Shown: positions 1 through 9,037, counted from the stretch's first letter. The stretch is 64,000 nucleotides of DNA from Thalassotalea mangrovi (GCF_005116735.1 NZ_SWDB01000003.1:62001-126000); one strand, 5' to 3'. The notes: generated by a model from the letters alone, not told the origin. Translations and numbers: made by a program.

Positions 1-1
1 T

Positions 2-253
2 AGTGGAGCATTGGGCGGAAATTTAGCCGGTGCGATTTTTCATCGGTTGTCGCTGGGTACCATGGGCAATTCCTTACTCGGAATCTTAGGTGGCGGACTG
101 GGTGCTTATTTAATATCAATGCTAGGTATAACCCTGGCGCCGGGTGGCAATTTAGATTTGTCCGGCATTATTGGTAGTGTCGCCAGTGGAGCCGTCGGGG
201 GCGGAGTGCTGATGGCGGTGTTTGGTTTCGCTCGCGCCATAGTTGGTCGTTGA
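2..253 (+). CDS. Small glycine-rich membrane protein, 5' end outside window
   Basis: The reading frame is open from base 2, so the start lies upstream of the window; 83 residues are visible. They form two hydrophobic, glycine-rich stretches separated by a short polar turn (around the PGGN motif) and end in a basic tail, as expected for a small inner-membrane protein with two helices. The pattern of glycine-rich repeats such as LGGGLGAY resembles small uncharacterised membrane proteins of gammaproteobacteria. I do not recognise a function. It is followed by a gap of 111 bases before the ylqF gene on the same strand. Confidence 0.6.
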   Translation, partial: SGALGGNLAGAIFHRLSLGTMGNSLLGILGGGLGAYLISMLGITLAPGGNLDLSGIIGSVASGAVGGGVLMAVFGFARAIVGR

Positions 254-364
254 ATCGATTACTAGCGGTATCTTCAGACATAGGGCTCGTCGCGTTTTCT
301 GCTAGCAGTTACTCTGCGTGGTAAACTCTGCTAAACTTCCGATTTTTCTGATAATTGATTTTTT

Positions 365-1300
365 ATGGCAATAAACTGGTTCCCCGGGCATATGCACAAG
401 GCCCAAAAAGAGATCAAGGAAATCATTCATCAAATTGATGTAGTGATCGAAGTTTGCGATGCGCGATTGCCGTTTAGCAGTGAAAATCCGATGATCACCA
501 GCATTCGTGGTGAAAAGCCGCTGATTAAAATCCTCAATAAAGCCGACCTTGCAGATCCTGAATTAACCCAGGTGTGGCTCGACTATTTTCAATCCCAACA
601 CAATGTCCGGGCACTGGCATTAACCACAGAAGAGCCATCTGGGGCCAAACAAATTGCCGGTTTAATTCGCAAGCTGGTGCCTAATAAAGACGAAACCGGG
701 AAGCAGATCAATGCGATGATCATGGGCATTCCTAATGTCGGTAAGTCAACCTTACTCAATACCCTGGTTGGAAAAGTAAAGGCGAAAGTCGGTAATGAAC
801 CGGCGGTAACTAAGGCCCAGCAACGTATCCGTCTTGAAGATGGCTTATATCTGTTTGATACGCCCGGTATGTTATGGCCCAAAATTGCCAATGAAAACAG
901 TGGTTATCGCCTGGCGGTTTCCGGGGCGGTGAAAGATACCGCCTTTGATCATGATGAGATTGCCTGTTTCGCTGCCGAGTATCTGCTTGAGGCTTATCCG
1001 CAGCGACTTATTGATCGCTATCAACTCGATCCATTACCGCAGCAGGAAGTGGAATTTCTTGAGGAGATGGGGCGTAAACGCGGAGCGGTCCGCGCGGGTG
1101 GTCATGTGGATTTTCACAAAGCATCACAGATACTGGTCAATGAAATTCGCGATAAAACCTTAGGGCCTATTACCTTTGAAACGCCACAGATGGTCGAAAA
1201 AGAACAGGTTTATTTTGCCGAATTGCAACAGCAACGTGAAGCTGAGCGCGAGGCTCGCAAGGCTGCCAGAGGCAGAGGCCGAAAAAATAAACGTAAATAA
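365..1300 (+). CDS. ylqF: Ribosome biogenesis GTPase YlqF/RbgA
   Basis: A 311-residue circularly permuted GTPase: the G4 motif NKAD (residues 58-61) comes before the P-loop GIPNVGKST (121-129) and the G3 motif DTPG (165-168). This order is diagnostic of the YlqF/YawG class, whose best studied member (RbgA of Bacillus) helps late assembly of the large ribosomal subunit. The N-terminus, with WFPGHM at residues 5-10, is also typical. The C-terminus is strongly basic (a run of Arg, Lys and Gly), consistent with rRNA contact. The HIT-family gene follows after only a few bases, so the two are probably co-transcribed. Confidence 0.93.
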   Translation: MAINWFPGHMHKAQKEIKEIIHQIDVVIEVCDARLPFSSENPMITSIRGEKPLIKILNKADLADPELTQVWLDYFQSQHNVRALALTTEEPSGAKQIAGLIRKLVPNKDETGKQINAMIMGIPNVGKSTLLNTLVGKVKAKVGNEPAVTKAQQRIRLEDGLYLFDTPGMLWPKIANENSGYRLAVSGAVKDTAFDHDEIACFAAEYLLEAYPQRLIDRYQLDPLPQQEVEFLEEMGRKRGAVRAGGHVDFHKASQILVNEIRDKTLGPITFETPQMVEKEQVYFAELQQQREAEREARKAARGRGRKNKRK

Positions 1301-1310
1301 TGGAATGAGT

Positions 1311-1742
1311 ATGAGTGAGAATAATGAGTTTACCTTACATTCGGATTTGCAACGCGACTGTGTGCTAGTTGCGTCTTTGCCCTTGTGTGAGTTGTTGCTG
1401 TGTAACGACAGTCAGTACCGCTGGTTTATTATGGTACCGAGGCGTAACGACGTCAGTGACTTGCATCAGCTGGATTGGCAGGACTTACAGCAATTTATCA
1501 ATGAATCAAGCATGGTCAGTGAGTTACTGATGCAGGAATTTCAGGGCGATAAAATGAACGTTGCGGCTCTGGGTAATGTGACGCCGCAGCTGCATATTCA
1601 TCATATCGTGCGTTTTAAAGATGATCCGGTATGGCCAAAACCCATCTGGGGACAATTACCCCTCAAGCCTTATCCGCAAGGTGAAATCGATCGAATTCAG
1701 ACATCATTATCGGCGAAATTGGCCGAGATAATGGCGCAGTAA
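1311..1742 (+). CDS. HIT (histidine triad) family hydrolase
   Basis: A 143-residue protein with the histidine-triad signature QLHIHHIVR near residue 97, followed by a WPKPIWG segment common in proteobacterial HIT-like proteins. Family members hydrolyse nucleoside phosphoramidates or dinucleoside polyphosphates; the substrate here cannot be told. Two in-frame ATGs exist, at 1305 and 1311; the second has a GGA at a better distance and is chosen, but the first adds only two residues. The frame stays open upstream into ylqF, but that extension overlaps a well conserved gene and is rejected. The stop codon abuts the stop of the convergent panE gene with no gap. Confidence 0.82.
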   Translation: MSENNEFTLHSDLQRDCVLVASLPLCELLLCNDSQYRWFIMVPRRNDVSDLHQLDWQDLQQFINESSMVSELLMQEFQGDKMNVAALGNVTPQLHIHHIVRFKDDPVWPKPIWGQLPLKPYPQGEIDRIQTSLSAKLAEIMAQ

Positions 1743-2642
1743 TTATTTTTTCTGTAACTGGTTGATTTGGGTCACGCACCACTGATTTTGTGGTGCCGCC
1801 CGGCCAGAATGTTGAGCGCAATTGACGATGTAGCCATTGATAAACTCAATTTCGCTTTGTCGGTGTGCCAAAATATCCTCGCGCATCGATGAACTGTTAC
1901 CCGCCGTCTGCCGGATGACCTGATAAATGGTATTGCGCAGACGCTCTGGCTCAAGGTTGATTTTTTCTACCTTAGCCTGAACTACGACTTCATTAATTAA
2001 TGCGTCAATGATGTCGGTAAAGCGGTCGTTGTTCAGTTCGCCATTTAATACATCATAGATGGCGGTAAGAGGATTAATGACACAGTTAACGGCAAGTTTG
2101 GTCCATTGGATTTCGCGGATGCTTGGATACCAACTGCAGTCCTGAAGGTGGTTCAGCAACGCTGCTGCAGGATTATCCCGGACATCGAATGCCTGGTAGC
2201 TCCCCAGTTGCCAGTTGCCTTTGCCCGTGTGCAGCACTTGTTCATCTTCTACACGACGTGCGCCCTGAGTGCTAAGTAACAGCCCCAGTTTGTAATTATC
2301 ACCAAGAGCCTGACGTACCTGCTGAAAAACACCCATGCCATTGTGCTGAAGCACCAGTGGACAATCAGGCGACAGAAAAGGAGCGATGTACTCGACAGCA
2401 CCTTTTACCTGATAGGCTTTTAACGCACAAATAACCATATCCGCCTGTCCAATCTGCTCGACCTTGATGTAGCGCCTTACCAGCTGCTCGGTGTTGCCAT
2501 TAAGGTGAGTGAATTGATAAGTCTCGGTAAAGCCGAATTCCTGCTGACCAGGTTTGGGTAAAAAATGTACTTGATGATAAGCATCTAATTGCTGGTGTAG
2601 CAGGGATCCCATAGCACCGGCGCCGATCATTACTATGTTCAT
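1743..2642 (-). CDS. panE: 2-dehydropantoate 2-reductase (ketopantoate reductase)
   Basis: A 299-residue NADPH-dependent reductase of the PanE/ApbA family, which converts ketopantoate to pantoate in pantothenate and coenzyme A synthesis. The N-terminal Rossmann motif GAGAMG (residues 7-12) is intact, followed by the conserved CALKAYQ segment and the LQHNGMG segment that lines the active site. The central WTKLAVNCVINPLTA region (near residue 180) carries the catalytic lysine and the Asn of the family. Length matches E. coli PanE (about 303). The gene is convergent with the HIT gene and divergent from yajQ. Confidence 0.9.
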   Translation of the reverse strand: MNIVMIGAGAMGSLLHQQLDAYHQVHFLPKPGQQEFGFTETYQFTHLNGNTEQLVRRYIKVEQIGQADMVICALKAYQVKGAVEYIAPFLSPDCPLVLQHNGMGVFQQVRQALGDNYKLGLLLSTQGARRVEDEQVLHTGKGNWQLGSYQAFDVRDNPAAALLNHLQDCSWYPSIREIQWTKLAVNCVINPLTAIYDVLNGELNNDRFTDIIDALINEVVVQAKVEKINLEPERLRNTIYQVIRQTAGNSSSMREDILAHRQSEIEFINGYIVNCAQHSGRAAPQNQWCVTQINQLQKK

Positions 2643-2813
2643 TGTTGTTGTTCCTTAATGATCGTATTTAGGGTTTTCATCATCATTACAATATTGATCT
2701 GGATTGCAACGAATCCTAGCAAAACTCAGGTTTAAAGAGAATTTATTGGATTGCCATAAGCCAGTTTGGTAGTCTACATGCCATTGCAAACATTATAGAA
2801 AAGAGAGTCTGCT

Positions 2814-3296
2814 ATGCCATCTATGGACATCGTATCAGAAATTAATATCGAAGAAGTTCGTAATGCTGTCGACAACGCCAGTCGCGAGCTCAGCACCCGT
2901 TTTGATTTTCGTGGTGTCGAAGCATCTTTTGAGTTTATTAAACCTAATGTGAAAATTAAAGCAGAAGGTGATTTCCAGCTAAAGCAAATGCGCGATATGT
3001 TGCGGGTGCAATTATCGAAACGCGATGTTGATGCCAAAGCCATGACAGTAGGCGCAGAAGAGCATACCGGCAAGACCTACCAGCAAACCCTGACCTTTAA
3101 AGAGGGGATAGAACAACCAATGGCGAAGAAGGTCATTAAAATGATCAAGGACAGCAAATTAAAGGTCCAGGCCAGTATCCAGGGCGAACAAATCCGGGTA
3201 ACCGGTAAGAAGCGGGATGACCTGCAAAGCGTAATGCGCCTTATTCGAGAAGCCGAATTAGAGCAGTCGTTCCAGTTTACCAACTTTCGCGATTAA
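2814..3296 (+). CDS. yajQ: YajQ family nucleotide-binding protein
   Basis: A 160-residue protein that matches YajQ over its full length: an N-terminal MPSMDIVSE start, the STRFDFRG motif near residue 30, and a C-terminal half with the [16 protein letters not shown] segment. YajQ proteins have two ferredoxin-like folds; homologues have been described as nucleic-acid binding and as cyclic di-GMP receptors in Xanthomonas and Pseudomonas. The exact role here is not visible in the sequence. A purine-rich AAAGAGAG stretch precedes the ATG. A strong hairpin follows the stop. Confidence 0.92.
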   Translation: MPSMDIVSEINIEEVRNAVDNASRELSTRFDFRGVEASFEFIKPNVKIKAEGDFQLKQMRDMLRVQLSKRDVDAKAMTVGAEEHTGKTYQQTLTFKEGIEQPMAKKVIKMIKDSKLKVQASIQGEQIRVTGKKRDDLQSVMRLIREAELEQSFQFTNFRD

Positions 3297-3303
3297 TCCT
3301 ACC

Positions 3304-3335
3304 GGTTCGGGATACCATTAATGGTATTCCGAACC
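3304..3335. terminator. Hairpin after yajQ
   Basis: A 32-base inverted repeat with arms GGTTCGG and CCGAACC enclosing a further palindrome (ATACCATTAATGGTAT). It is nearly perfect over its whole length and sits 7 bases after the yajQ stop. There is no run of T after it, so it may be a transcript-stabilising hairpin rather than a classical terminator. Confidence 0.5.
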
Positions 3336-3571
3336 ATTCATTCCAGGGCGCGTTTATCTTTGAAGGTCGATACCCTCTACCCATTTGCCAATTTCATTTG
3401 TCACTGCAACGGTACACAGTGATCGATTAATTATCAGACTCGGTAATCGATGAGGCTTTTTTGCTCCGTGGTGCTTGCAATCGGTGGCCACAGCGTTTTA
3501 TATTGCCAGACCACAATCACCATTTAAGTGGTGCTGACAATAATTTATAACAACAAGTAAGAAGAATTCCT

Positions 3572-4918
3572 ATGGCATCCTCTCGCGGTGAATTTAGTTC
3601 ACGACTCGGTTTTATTATGGCAGCAGCTGGTTCTGCTGTCGGTCTCGGTAATATCTGGGGTTTTCCAACCCAAACCGCATCCAATGGTGGTGCGGCCTTT
3701 GTTCTGGTGTATTTAGTCCTGGCTTTCTGCCTGGCATATCCGGCATTTATGGCAGAACTTTTGATCGGCCGCTATGGCCAGGCCAATGCTGTTACCTCGC
3801 TACAAAAAATGTCGTCTCGTTCCTGGCAAAAGCATTTTGCTTTTCTGGTCGGCTTCGGCGGTATTATTTGTGCGGCATTGATTTTAAGTTTTTATGGCAT
3901 CATAGCCGGCTGGATGATGTCTTATGCCATTGAAAGCGCTGCCAGTTTGTTTGGCCTCAATTCCGTTGCTGAGTGGGTAATCGGCAACAGTGTTGAGCGT
4001 AATTTACTGTTTACTATCGCCTTTATGGTATTAACCGTATTTATTATTCGCAAAGGCGTAGAAGACGGCATAGAGAAGTGGTCAAAACGTTTAATGCCAA
4101 TGTTGATAGGCCTGCTTGTATTGCTGATCATTTATGTAATGACCTTGGACGGTGCAGCAGAAGGATTAAACGCCTACCTGAACCCTGATATCGAACGGTT
4201 AAAAGACCCGTCATTGATTGTTAGTGCGTTAGGACAAGCCTTCTTTTCACTATCCCTGGGGACCAGCGTAATGGTCATCTATGGCTCCTACATCGCCAAG
4301 AAAGAAAACCTGGTGAGCTTAGGCGCCCAGGTTACCCTGATTGATGTTAGTATCGCTTTCCTTGCTGGTTTGCTTATTATTCCTGCTATGTATGTCGCCC
4401 AGGCTCAGGGCGTGGCGATTTTTGCTGAAGATGGAAGCCTGATTTCCGGACCTGGCATGGTTTTCGATGTATTGCCTAAATTATTCGAAGATATGGGAAT
4501 GATCGGTACCTTTGTTGGCCTGGCGTTTTTTATCTTAATGAGCATTGCCGCACTGACTTCGTCTATTTCCATGCTAGAAGGACCGGTATCTTATACGGTG
4601 GAACGTCATAATGTACCGCGAGCAAAAGCAACCACCCTGATAGGGTTTGTTATCCTGTGTATCAGTGTCGCGATTGTCGCGAATATTGAAACTGGCCTCG
4701 ATTTTGTGGCGACCTTATCTACCCAATACGGACAACCGATAATTGCCATGTTGTGTTGTATTTTTGTCGGTTGGATATGGCACCGTAGCTCGATTCTTAA
4801 AGAGCTAAAACAGGGCAATGACAGTGTTGAGCACTCCCTGTTCTGGAAGATCTGGCCCTGGTATACCAAGTTTATCTGTCCGGTGGCTATTGCAGCGGTA
4901 TTTATTAACTCGCTGTAA
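3572..4918 (+). CDS. Sodium-dependent transporter of the NSS (SNF) family
   Basis: A 448-residue inner-membrane protein with about 11-12 hydrophobic helices. The first helix carries the NSS signature GSAVGLGNIWGFP (residues 21-33), which includes unwound-helix residues that bind sodium and substrate in LeuT-like transporters. Bacterial members import amino acids or related amines with sodium. The length and an apparent 11-helix layout are like MhsT/Tyt1. The substrate cannot be assigned. The gene stands alone: a hairpin follows yajQ upstream, and a strong terminator follows at 4939. A moderate AAGAAG ribosome binding site precedes the ATG. Confidence 0.9.
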   Translation: MASSRGEFSSRLGFIMAAAGSAVGLGNIWGFPTQTASNGGAAFVLVYLVLAFCLAYPAFMAELLIGRYGQANAVTSLQKMSSRSWQKHFAFLVGFGGIICAALILSFYGIIAGWMMSYAIESAASLFGLNSVAEWVIGNSVERNLLFTIAFMVLTVFIIRKGVEDGIEKWSKRLMPMLIGLLVLLIIYVMTLDGAAEGLNAYLNPDIERLKDPSLIVSALGQAFFSLSLGTSVMVIYGSYIAKKENLVSLGAQVTLIDVSIAFLAGLLIIPAMYVAQAQGVAIFAEDGSLISGPGMVFDVLPKLFEDMGMIGTFVGLAFFILMSIAALTSSISMLEGPVSYTVERHNVPRAKATTLIGFVILCISVAIVANIETGLDFVATLSTQYGQPIIAMLCCIFVGWIWHRSSILKELKQGNDSVEHSLFWKIWPWYTKFICPVAIAAVFINSL

Positions 4919-4938
4919 CCCATGAGAATGTAACTATG

Positions 4939-4972
4939 AAAGCGCTGCGGTTAGTTCTGCAGCGCTTTTTTT
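4939..4972 (+). terminator. Rho-independent terminator after the NSS transporter
   Basis: A 10-bp stem AAAGCGCTGC / GCAGCGCTTT with a 10-base loop runs directly into seven T. It lies about 20 bases after the transporter stop and points in the same direction. Confidence 0.9.
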
Positions 4973-5011
4973 GTGGCTATTTGTCGGTCTTAGCTGGATA
5001 TACGCCAGGCG

Positions 5012-5692
5012 CTACTTGTCGGAGTTTAACAATTCACGAATCTGTTGTTGGTATTTGGCGAACAACTCGCCGTCCTTGGTTGGGACATCGGCGACAAATT
5101 TATAGGCGATATCGTTTAACTCAAAGCGGATTTGAAAAGCATGCAGGTAGCCTCGATCTGCGGCTGAGTCTGAACCGTAAATGGGGTCGCCGATAATCGC
5201 CGTACCAAGACTATTCATCGCCACTCGTAGCTGGTGGGTTTTGCCGGTTTTAGGCATTAACTTAAAGAACCTGACTCCGTCGCCAAGGGAATATGACTCA
5301 AATTGAGTAATGGCAGGGTTGTCCATCGAACGCAGTAATTTGAAACTACCACGTCTGGATTTCGCCATATCGCCTTTGATCCAGCCCTGCTTTTTTTTCG
5401 GCTTACCGCGAGCCAAGGCTATGTAAGTCTTGTCTACCTTACGCTCAGCAAAGAGCCTCGACAGATGTTGCACTGACGCGCTATTTCTTGCCATCAACAT
5501 CACGCCGGACGTCATTTTATCCAGTCTGTGTAGCGGGTAAAGCTCATCATAGATGGCTTTATAGCGATTGAAAAAACCCTGCCCTAACGCATCTTCGTCA
5601 TGGAAATTTACGCCGGAGGGTTTATTCACCACGATAAAGTCCGGGTGCTCAAATAAAGGGGCTGGTAACGGTTCGAGGTTCATACTGATCAT
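5012..5692 (-). CDS. RluA-family pseudouridine synthase
   Basis: A pseudouridine synthase of the RluA/RsuA superfamily, about 226 residues from the chosen start. It has the fold landmarks FIVVNKPSGVNFH near the N-terminus, the catalytic LHRLDKMTSGVML motif with the essential Asp, and the C-terminal TGKTHQLRVAM motif. There is no N-terminal S4 domain, so it is a short single-domain member acting on rRNA or tRNA uracils; the target base cannot be predicted. Starts at 5740, 5692 and 5683 are in frame. The one at 5692 is chosen because the 16 residues before it do not look like family sequence; 5683 is nearly as good. Confidence 0.88.
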   Translation of the reverse strand: MISMNLEPLPAPLFEHPDFIVVNKPSGVNFHDEDALGQGFFNRYKAIYDELYPLHRLDKMTSGVMLMARNSASVQHLSRLFAERKVDKTYIALARGKPKKKQGWIKGDMAKSRRGSFKLLRSMDNPAITQFESYSLGDGVRFFKLMPKTGKTHQLRVAMNSLGTAIIGDPIYGSDSAADRGYLHAFQIRFELNDIAYKFVADVPTKDGELFAKYQQQIRELLNSDK

Positions 5693-5917
5693 TGGTAATG
5701 AGATTGTGAAAATTATAAATCGATTTTGCGCGCTACCCAATGGCTTTATTGGTTAAACAACAAAGTTGGTCTATTTTTGTGGGAGGAAAATATCTGTATT
5801 TCAGTACCTTTGTCTTAAATGCCATTGTAAAATCAGTATCTTCCCCCACATAATATGTTTATTGCCATTTTGTGGTGCACAACTAGGTTCGCCAGTGATG
5901 CGAGTTTTGGAGCAAAA

Positions 5918-7489
5918 TTGACTTTATCTACATCCGATTTTATTGCCGAATTTTCAAAACCTTCTAATTTATCTGCACTGACGGGCATCAACCGTGGAAT
6001 TGAGCGGGAGACCCTGAGAATCAAAGCCAATGGGCACTTATCCGAGCAGGGTCATAACCAGGCATTAGGTTCAGCGTTAACGAATCCACTGATCACGACC
6101 GACTATTCGGAAAGTCTATTGGAGTTTATCACTCCGGTTAGTGAGTCCATTGATGAGTCAATTGCTCAGCTAAAAGATATTCAGAAATTTACCCTTGATA
6201 ATGTTAATGGTGATTTGTTCTGGCCGATGAGTATGCCATGTATTGTCGAGCACGAAGACGATATTAAAATCGCCCGCTATGGGTCTTCCAATATCGGAAC
6301 AATGAAGAGCGTGTATCGCCAGGGCCTGAAGAACCGTTACGGCTCGATGATGCAGGTTATTGCCGGGATCCACTTTAATTTTAGCTTTAGTGAGAAATTT
6401 CATCAGACCGCGCAGTCGTTGTTAGGTGACAACAGACCACTGCAGGATTTTATCTCTGATCGTTATTTTGCCCTGATACGCAATTACAAACGTTTTGGCT
6501 GGCTAATTCCTTACCTGTTCGGCAGCTCGCCGGCGCTGTGTCCTACATTTTTGCAAAGCCGCCAGCATAATTTTGACTTTAAAAAAGCGCCCAGTGGTTG
6601 CCTGTATCTCGAACATGCAACCTCATTGCGAATGAGCGATTTGGGATATACGAACTCCGAGCAGTCGACTCTGAATATCTGTTATAACGATGTCGATAGT
6701 TATGTCGCCAGCGTCCAGAATGCGATTAATTTACCCTCCGAAAAGTTTGCCTCAATTGGGGTTAAAGAAAACGGTCAATATCAACAACTGAACAGTAATA
6801 TTCTCCAGATTGAGAATGAGTTATATGCGCCGATTCGTCCAAAGCGGGTGGCTAAGTCCGGTCAAAAACCTTCCGAAGCGCTGGCACACGGCGGTGTTCA
6901 GTATGTTGAAGTCAGAGCCATGGACGTCAATCCGTACATTAGTACAGGTATCAGTCGTGAGCAAATGTATTTTATGGATGTGTTGCTTACGTTCTTTTAC
7001 TTCCACGAATCTGCGGCGATGACGCCGGAAGAGTTTAAGCTTGCCTCTGAAAATACCGATAAGGTAGTTATCCAGGGGCGTGCTCCCGGCCTAAACCTCA
7101 ATGACCAGGGTGTCGAAAAAACCATCCCGGTATGGGGGCAGGAGATATTTTCCGAATTAACAGCAATAGCTAAACTGCTCGATCAGGCGTATCAGACCGA
7201 CCAATATAGCATCGCGGTTGCCAGGGAGCAGGAAAAGTTAAGCAATCCTGAGCTGACACCATCCGGCCGGATCCTGAATGATTTATTAACCGGCGGGCGA
7301 GGTATTATTGGCTGGTCATTACAGCATGCCAAGCGTTATCAGGAAGAGTTAAATCAATGGCAATATCAGGTATTTGACCAAGCCTATTTACAAAAGCTTG
7401 CGTCGGAATCCCTGGCAGAGCAAGCGGCAATTGAAGCTTCGGACCAGGTTGATTTTGACCAGTTTTTAGCGGATTATTTTGCAAAATAA
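5918..7489 (+). CDS. gshA: Glutamate-cysteine ligase (first step of glutathione synthesis)
   Basis: A 523-residue enzyme of the proteobacterial GshA family, which joins glutamate and cysteine with ATP. The N-terminal GINRGIERETLRI, ITTDYSESLLEFITP and, further on, the EHATSLRMSDLGY and VEVRAMDVNP segments all match the family. The frame is open from an ATG at 5855, but residues encoded before 5918 are unlike GshA. A TTG at 5918 preceded by TTTTGGAG at 5 bases spacing gives a protein of the usual size (E. coli 518), so a TTG start is preferred. A tRNA-binding protein and a cupin follow closely on the same strand. Confidence 0.93.
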   Translation: MTLSTSDFIAEFSKPSNLSALTGINRGIERETLRIKANGHLSEQGHNQALGSALTNPLITTDYSESLLEFITPVSESIDESIAQLKDIQKFTLDNVNGDLFWPMSMPCIVEHEDDIKIARYGSSNIGTMKSVYRQGLKNRYGSMMQVIAGIHFNFSFSEKFHQTAQSLLGDNRPLQDFISDRYFALIRNYKRFGWLIPYLFGSSPALCPTFLQSRQHNFDFKKAPSGCLYLEHATSLRMSDLGYTNSEQSTLNICYNDVDSYVASVQNAINLPSEKFASIGVKENGQYQQLNSNILQIENELYAPIRPKRVAKSGQKPSEALAHGGVQYVEVRAMDVNPYISTGISREQMYFMDVLLTFFYFHESAAMTPEEFKLASENTDKVVIQGRAPGLNLNDQGVEKTIPVWGQEIFSELTAIAKLLDQAYQTDQYSIAVAREQEKLSNPELTPSGRILNDLLTGGRGIIGWSLQHAKRYQEELNQWQYQVFDQAYLQKLASESLAEQAAIEASDQVDFDQFLADYFAK

Positions 7490-7504
7490 AAACGGGTGAG
7501 GCGC

Positions 7505-7840
7505 ATGGAACAAATAGAATGGCAGGATTTTAGTAAAGTACAATTGTGTGTGGGCACCGTACTCAGTGCCGAAGTATTTCCTGAAGCACGCAAACCTGCG
7601 TATAAACTGACCGTCGATTTTGGTGAGCACGGTATCCGCAAATCCAGTGCCCAAATTACCGATTTATATACTCCCGAAACCCTGGTAGGGAAGCAGGTGG
7701 TCGCAGTCATTAACTTTCCAGAAAAGCAAATTGGGCCATTTATGTCGCAGTGCCTGGTAACTGGCTTTTATAACGAAAAAGGGCAGGTGTGCCTGGCCGT
7801 TCCGGATAAGGATGTTCCTAATGGTTCGCGTCTGGCCTGA
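7505..7840 (+). CDS. tRNA-binding domain protein (CsaA/YgjH-like)
   Basis: A 111-residue single OB-fold protein of the tRNA_bind family. Visible family features are [20 protein letters not shown] near the N-terminus, the KSSAQIT segment in the middle, and [10 protein letters not shown] near residue 80. Close relatives are CsaA and YgjH, small dimeric proteins that bind the tRNA elbow; a chaperone-like role was proposed for CsaA. The ATG at 7505 has a GGTGAGG ribosome binding site 3-4 bases upstream; a GTG at 7496 is in frame but less well placed. Only 15 bases separate it from gshA. Confidence 0.85.
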   Translation: MEQIEWQDFSKVQLCVGTVLSAEVFPEARKPAYKLTVDFGEHGIRKSSAQITDLYTPETLVGKQVVAVINFPEKQIGPFMSQCLVTGFYNEKGQVCLAVPDKDVPNGSRLA

Positions 7841-7858
7841 CCTGCGAATAGGAATCCG

Positions 7859-8227
7859 ATGCTCAAAAAACAAAACCTTTTCGGGCAAATACCGGCAGAT
7901 TTAACGGTCGAGGTTTTTGATATTCTATATCAAAAACACGGGGTGACCATTGAGCGTATTGTTTCAAACGGCCAGTCGTCACCCGAACAGGGCTGGTATC
8001 AACAATCTCACGATGAATGGGTAATTGTGTTGCAAGGGAGTGCAAGTTTAGGTTTTGAAACCGAGGACGATGTGCAACTAGCTGCCGGGGAACATATTTT
8101 GATCCCGTCAATGATGAAGCATAAAGTCGTCACCACCTCGAGTAATCCGCCTACGATCTGGTTGGCGGTTCACGTCAATAACCCGGCTGGATGCTGCGCT
8201 GATAATGCTGACGGTACAGCATTGTAA
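7859..8227 (+). CDS. Small cupin-fold protein
   Basis: A 122-residue single-domain cupin. The two cupin boxes are recognisable: HDEWVIVLQGSASLGFE (about residues 56-72) and the later LAAGEHILIPSMMKHKV segment. Such proteins bind a metal through His and Glu and often act as small isomerases or sensors; I cannot assign a reaction. AGGAA lies 5 bases before the ATG. Its last 53 bases overlap the 3' end of the convergent membrane protein gene at 8175-8708, a long overlap for convergent genes. It probably ends the gshA transcript. Confidence 0.8.
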   Translation: MLKKQNLFGQIPADLTVEVFDILYQKHGVTIERIVSNGQSSPEQGWYQQSHDEWVIVLQGSASLGFETEDDVQLAAGEHILIPSMMKHKVVTTSSNPPTIWLAVHVNNPAGCCADNADGTAL

Positions 8228-8708
8228 ACCACAGGATTATCAAAGCGAGCAAGCTGTACGCTGGTATGTATAACTCTGCATCTGGTGCAAACAGCCATGC
8301 CCCATAACAGATTGCCATATAAAGGATTGCCGCCAACAGCATCCAGGCGTAAAACCGCCAGTTGACACGAATGGTTTCCGTCGGTTGTAGCAGGTTACGA
8401 CTATAACGAGAAGCATTAAATGGTACCACGCCGGTAATTGCATAGTGCAGCATTGGCAGCATAGACCCTGACAATAACCACAGCCCATTCATATCTATCG
8501 GACGTGTCGAAAGGACGACGGTTTCCCACAGGTATGCACAACAGGAAGTCAGCCAAATGGTTGTGGCTATGATAAACCAAAAACCCGGAACGGTTTTACG
8601 CATCTGAACCCAAATCATTTGTTGTTCGAGTTCGATTAATCTGTTTGCCTCAGAGTCGGCGTTATCAATTTCGGGTTGATCGGTTAAGGTTGAAGTAGGC
8701 TTGGCCAT
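8175..8708 (-). CDS. Uncharacterised four-helix membrane protein
   Basis: The chosen start gives 177 residues: a polar N-terminus of about 45 residues rich in acidic and Gln/Glu residues, then four hydrophobic segments (starting near FWFIIATTIW, GLWLLSGSMLP, FYAWMLLAAILY and YSLLALIILW), ending in a basic tail. The frame stays open upstream to 8834, but the extra residues look like non-coding translation and contain no signal; the ATG at 8708 is preferred although its ribosome binding site is weak. I recognise no family. The 3' end overlaps the cupin gene. Confidence 0.68.
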   Translation of the reverse strand: MAKPTSTLTDQPEIDNADSEANRLIELEQQMIWVQMRKTVPGFWFIIATTIWLTSCCAYLWETVVLSTRPIDMNGLWLLSGSMLPMLHYAITGVVPFNASRYSRNLLQPTETIRVNWRFYAWMLLAAILYMAICYGAWLFAPDAELYIPAYSLLALIILWFTMLYRQHYQRSIQPGY

Positions 8709-9008
8709 AATGAATGAAGTTTTTTTTTGAGGAATATACCCCTTGAACAATTGCACGGCAAGGCTTTGCGATGTGAATGACGATTTTAACATCAATTTAC
8801 GGTTCTGTAGATATACGGCGCCGGGCGAGCGCATATCGTCGTGATATTTTTTCTATATATTTCAATCAGTAAGCTAGCCAGGTGAAGATGAACTTTAAAT
8901 TGAGCAATAAATATACAGTTTTTTTTATTTCACAATGAACTTTTTCCTATTTGATCACTCTTATAAATTGAAAGCGTTTATTCCCTGGACGACTTTCCTT
9001 AAGATTCC

Positions 9009-9037
9009 GGCGCGATGTTTATCGCGCCTTTTTTTTT
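9009..9037 (+). terminator. Strong rho-independent terminator without an assigned upstream gene
   Basis: A perfect 8-bp stem GGCGCGAT / ATCGCGCC with a GTTT loop, followed by nine T. It points along the plus strand, but the closest plus-strand gene ends almost 800 bases earlier and is separated by a minus-strand gene. It may end a small RNA transcribed from the AT-rich stretch at about 8850-9000. Confidence 0.85.

Noticed and set aside
1176..1310. N-terminal extension of the HIT protein
   Set aside because: The extra residues are the second frame of the conserved ylqF 3' end; the HIT fold begins after 1311.
4936..5196. 86-codon plus-strand frame after the NSS transporter
   Set aside because: It starts inside the terminator stem and lies antisense to the well conserved pseudouridine synthase C-terminus.
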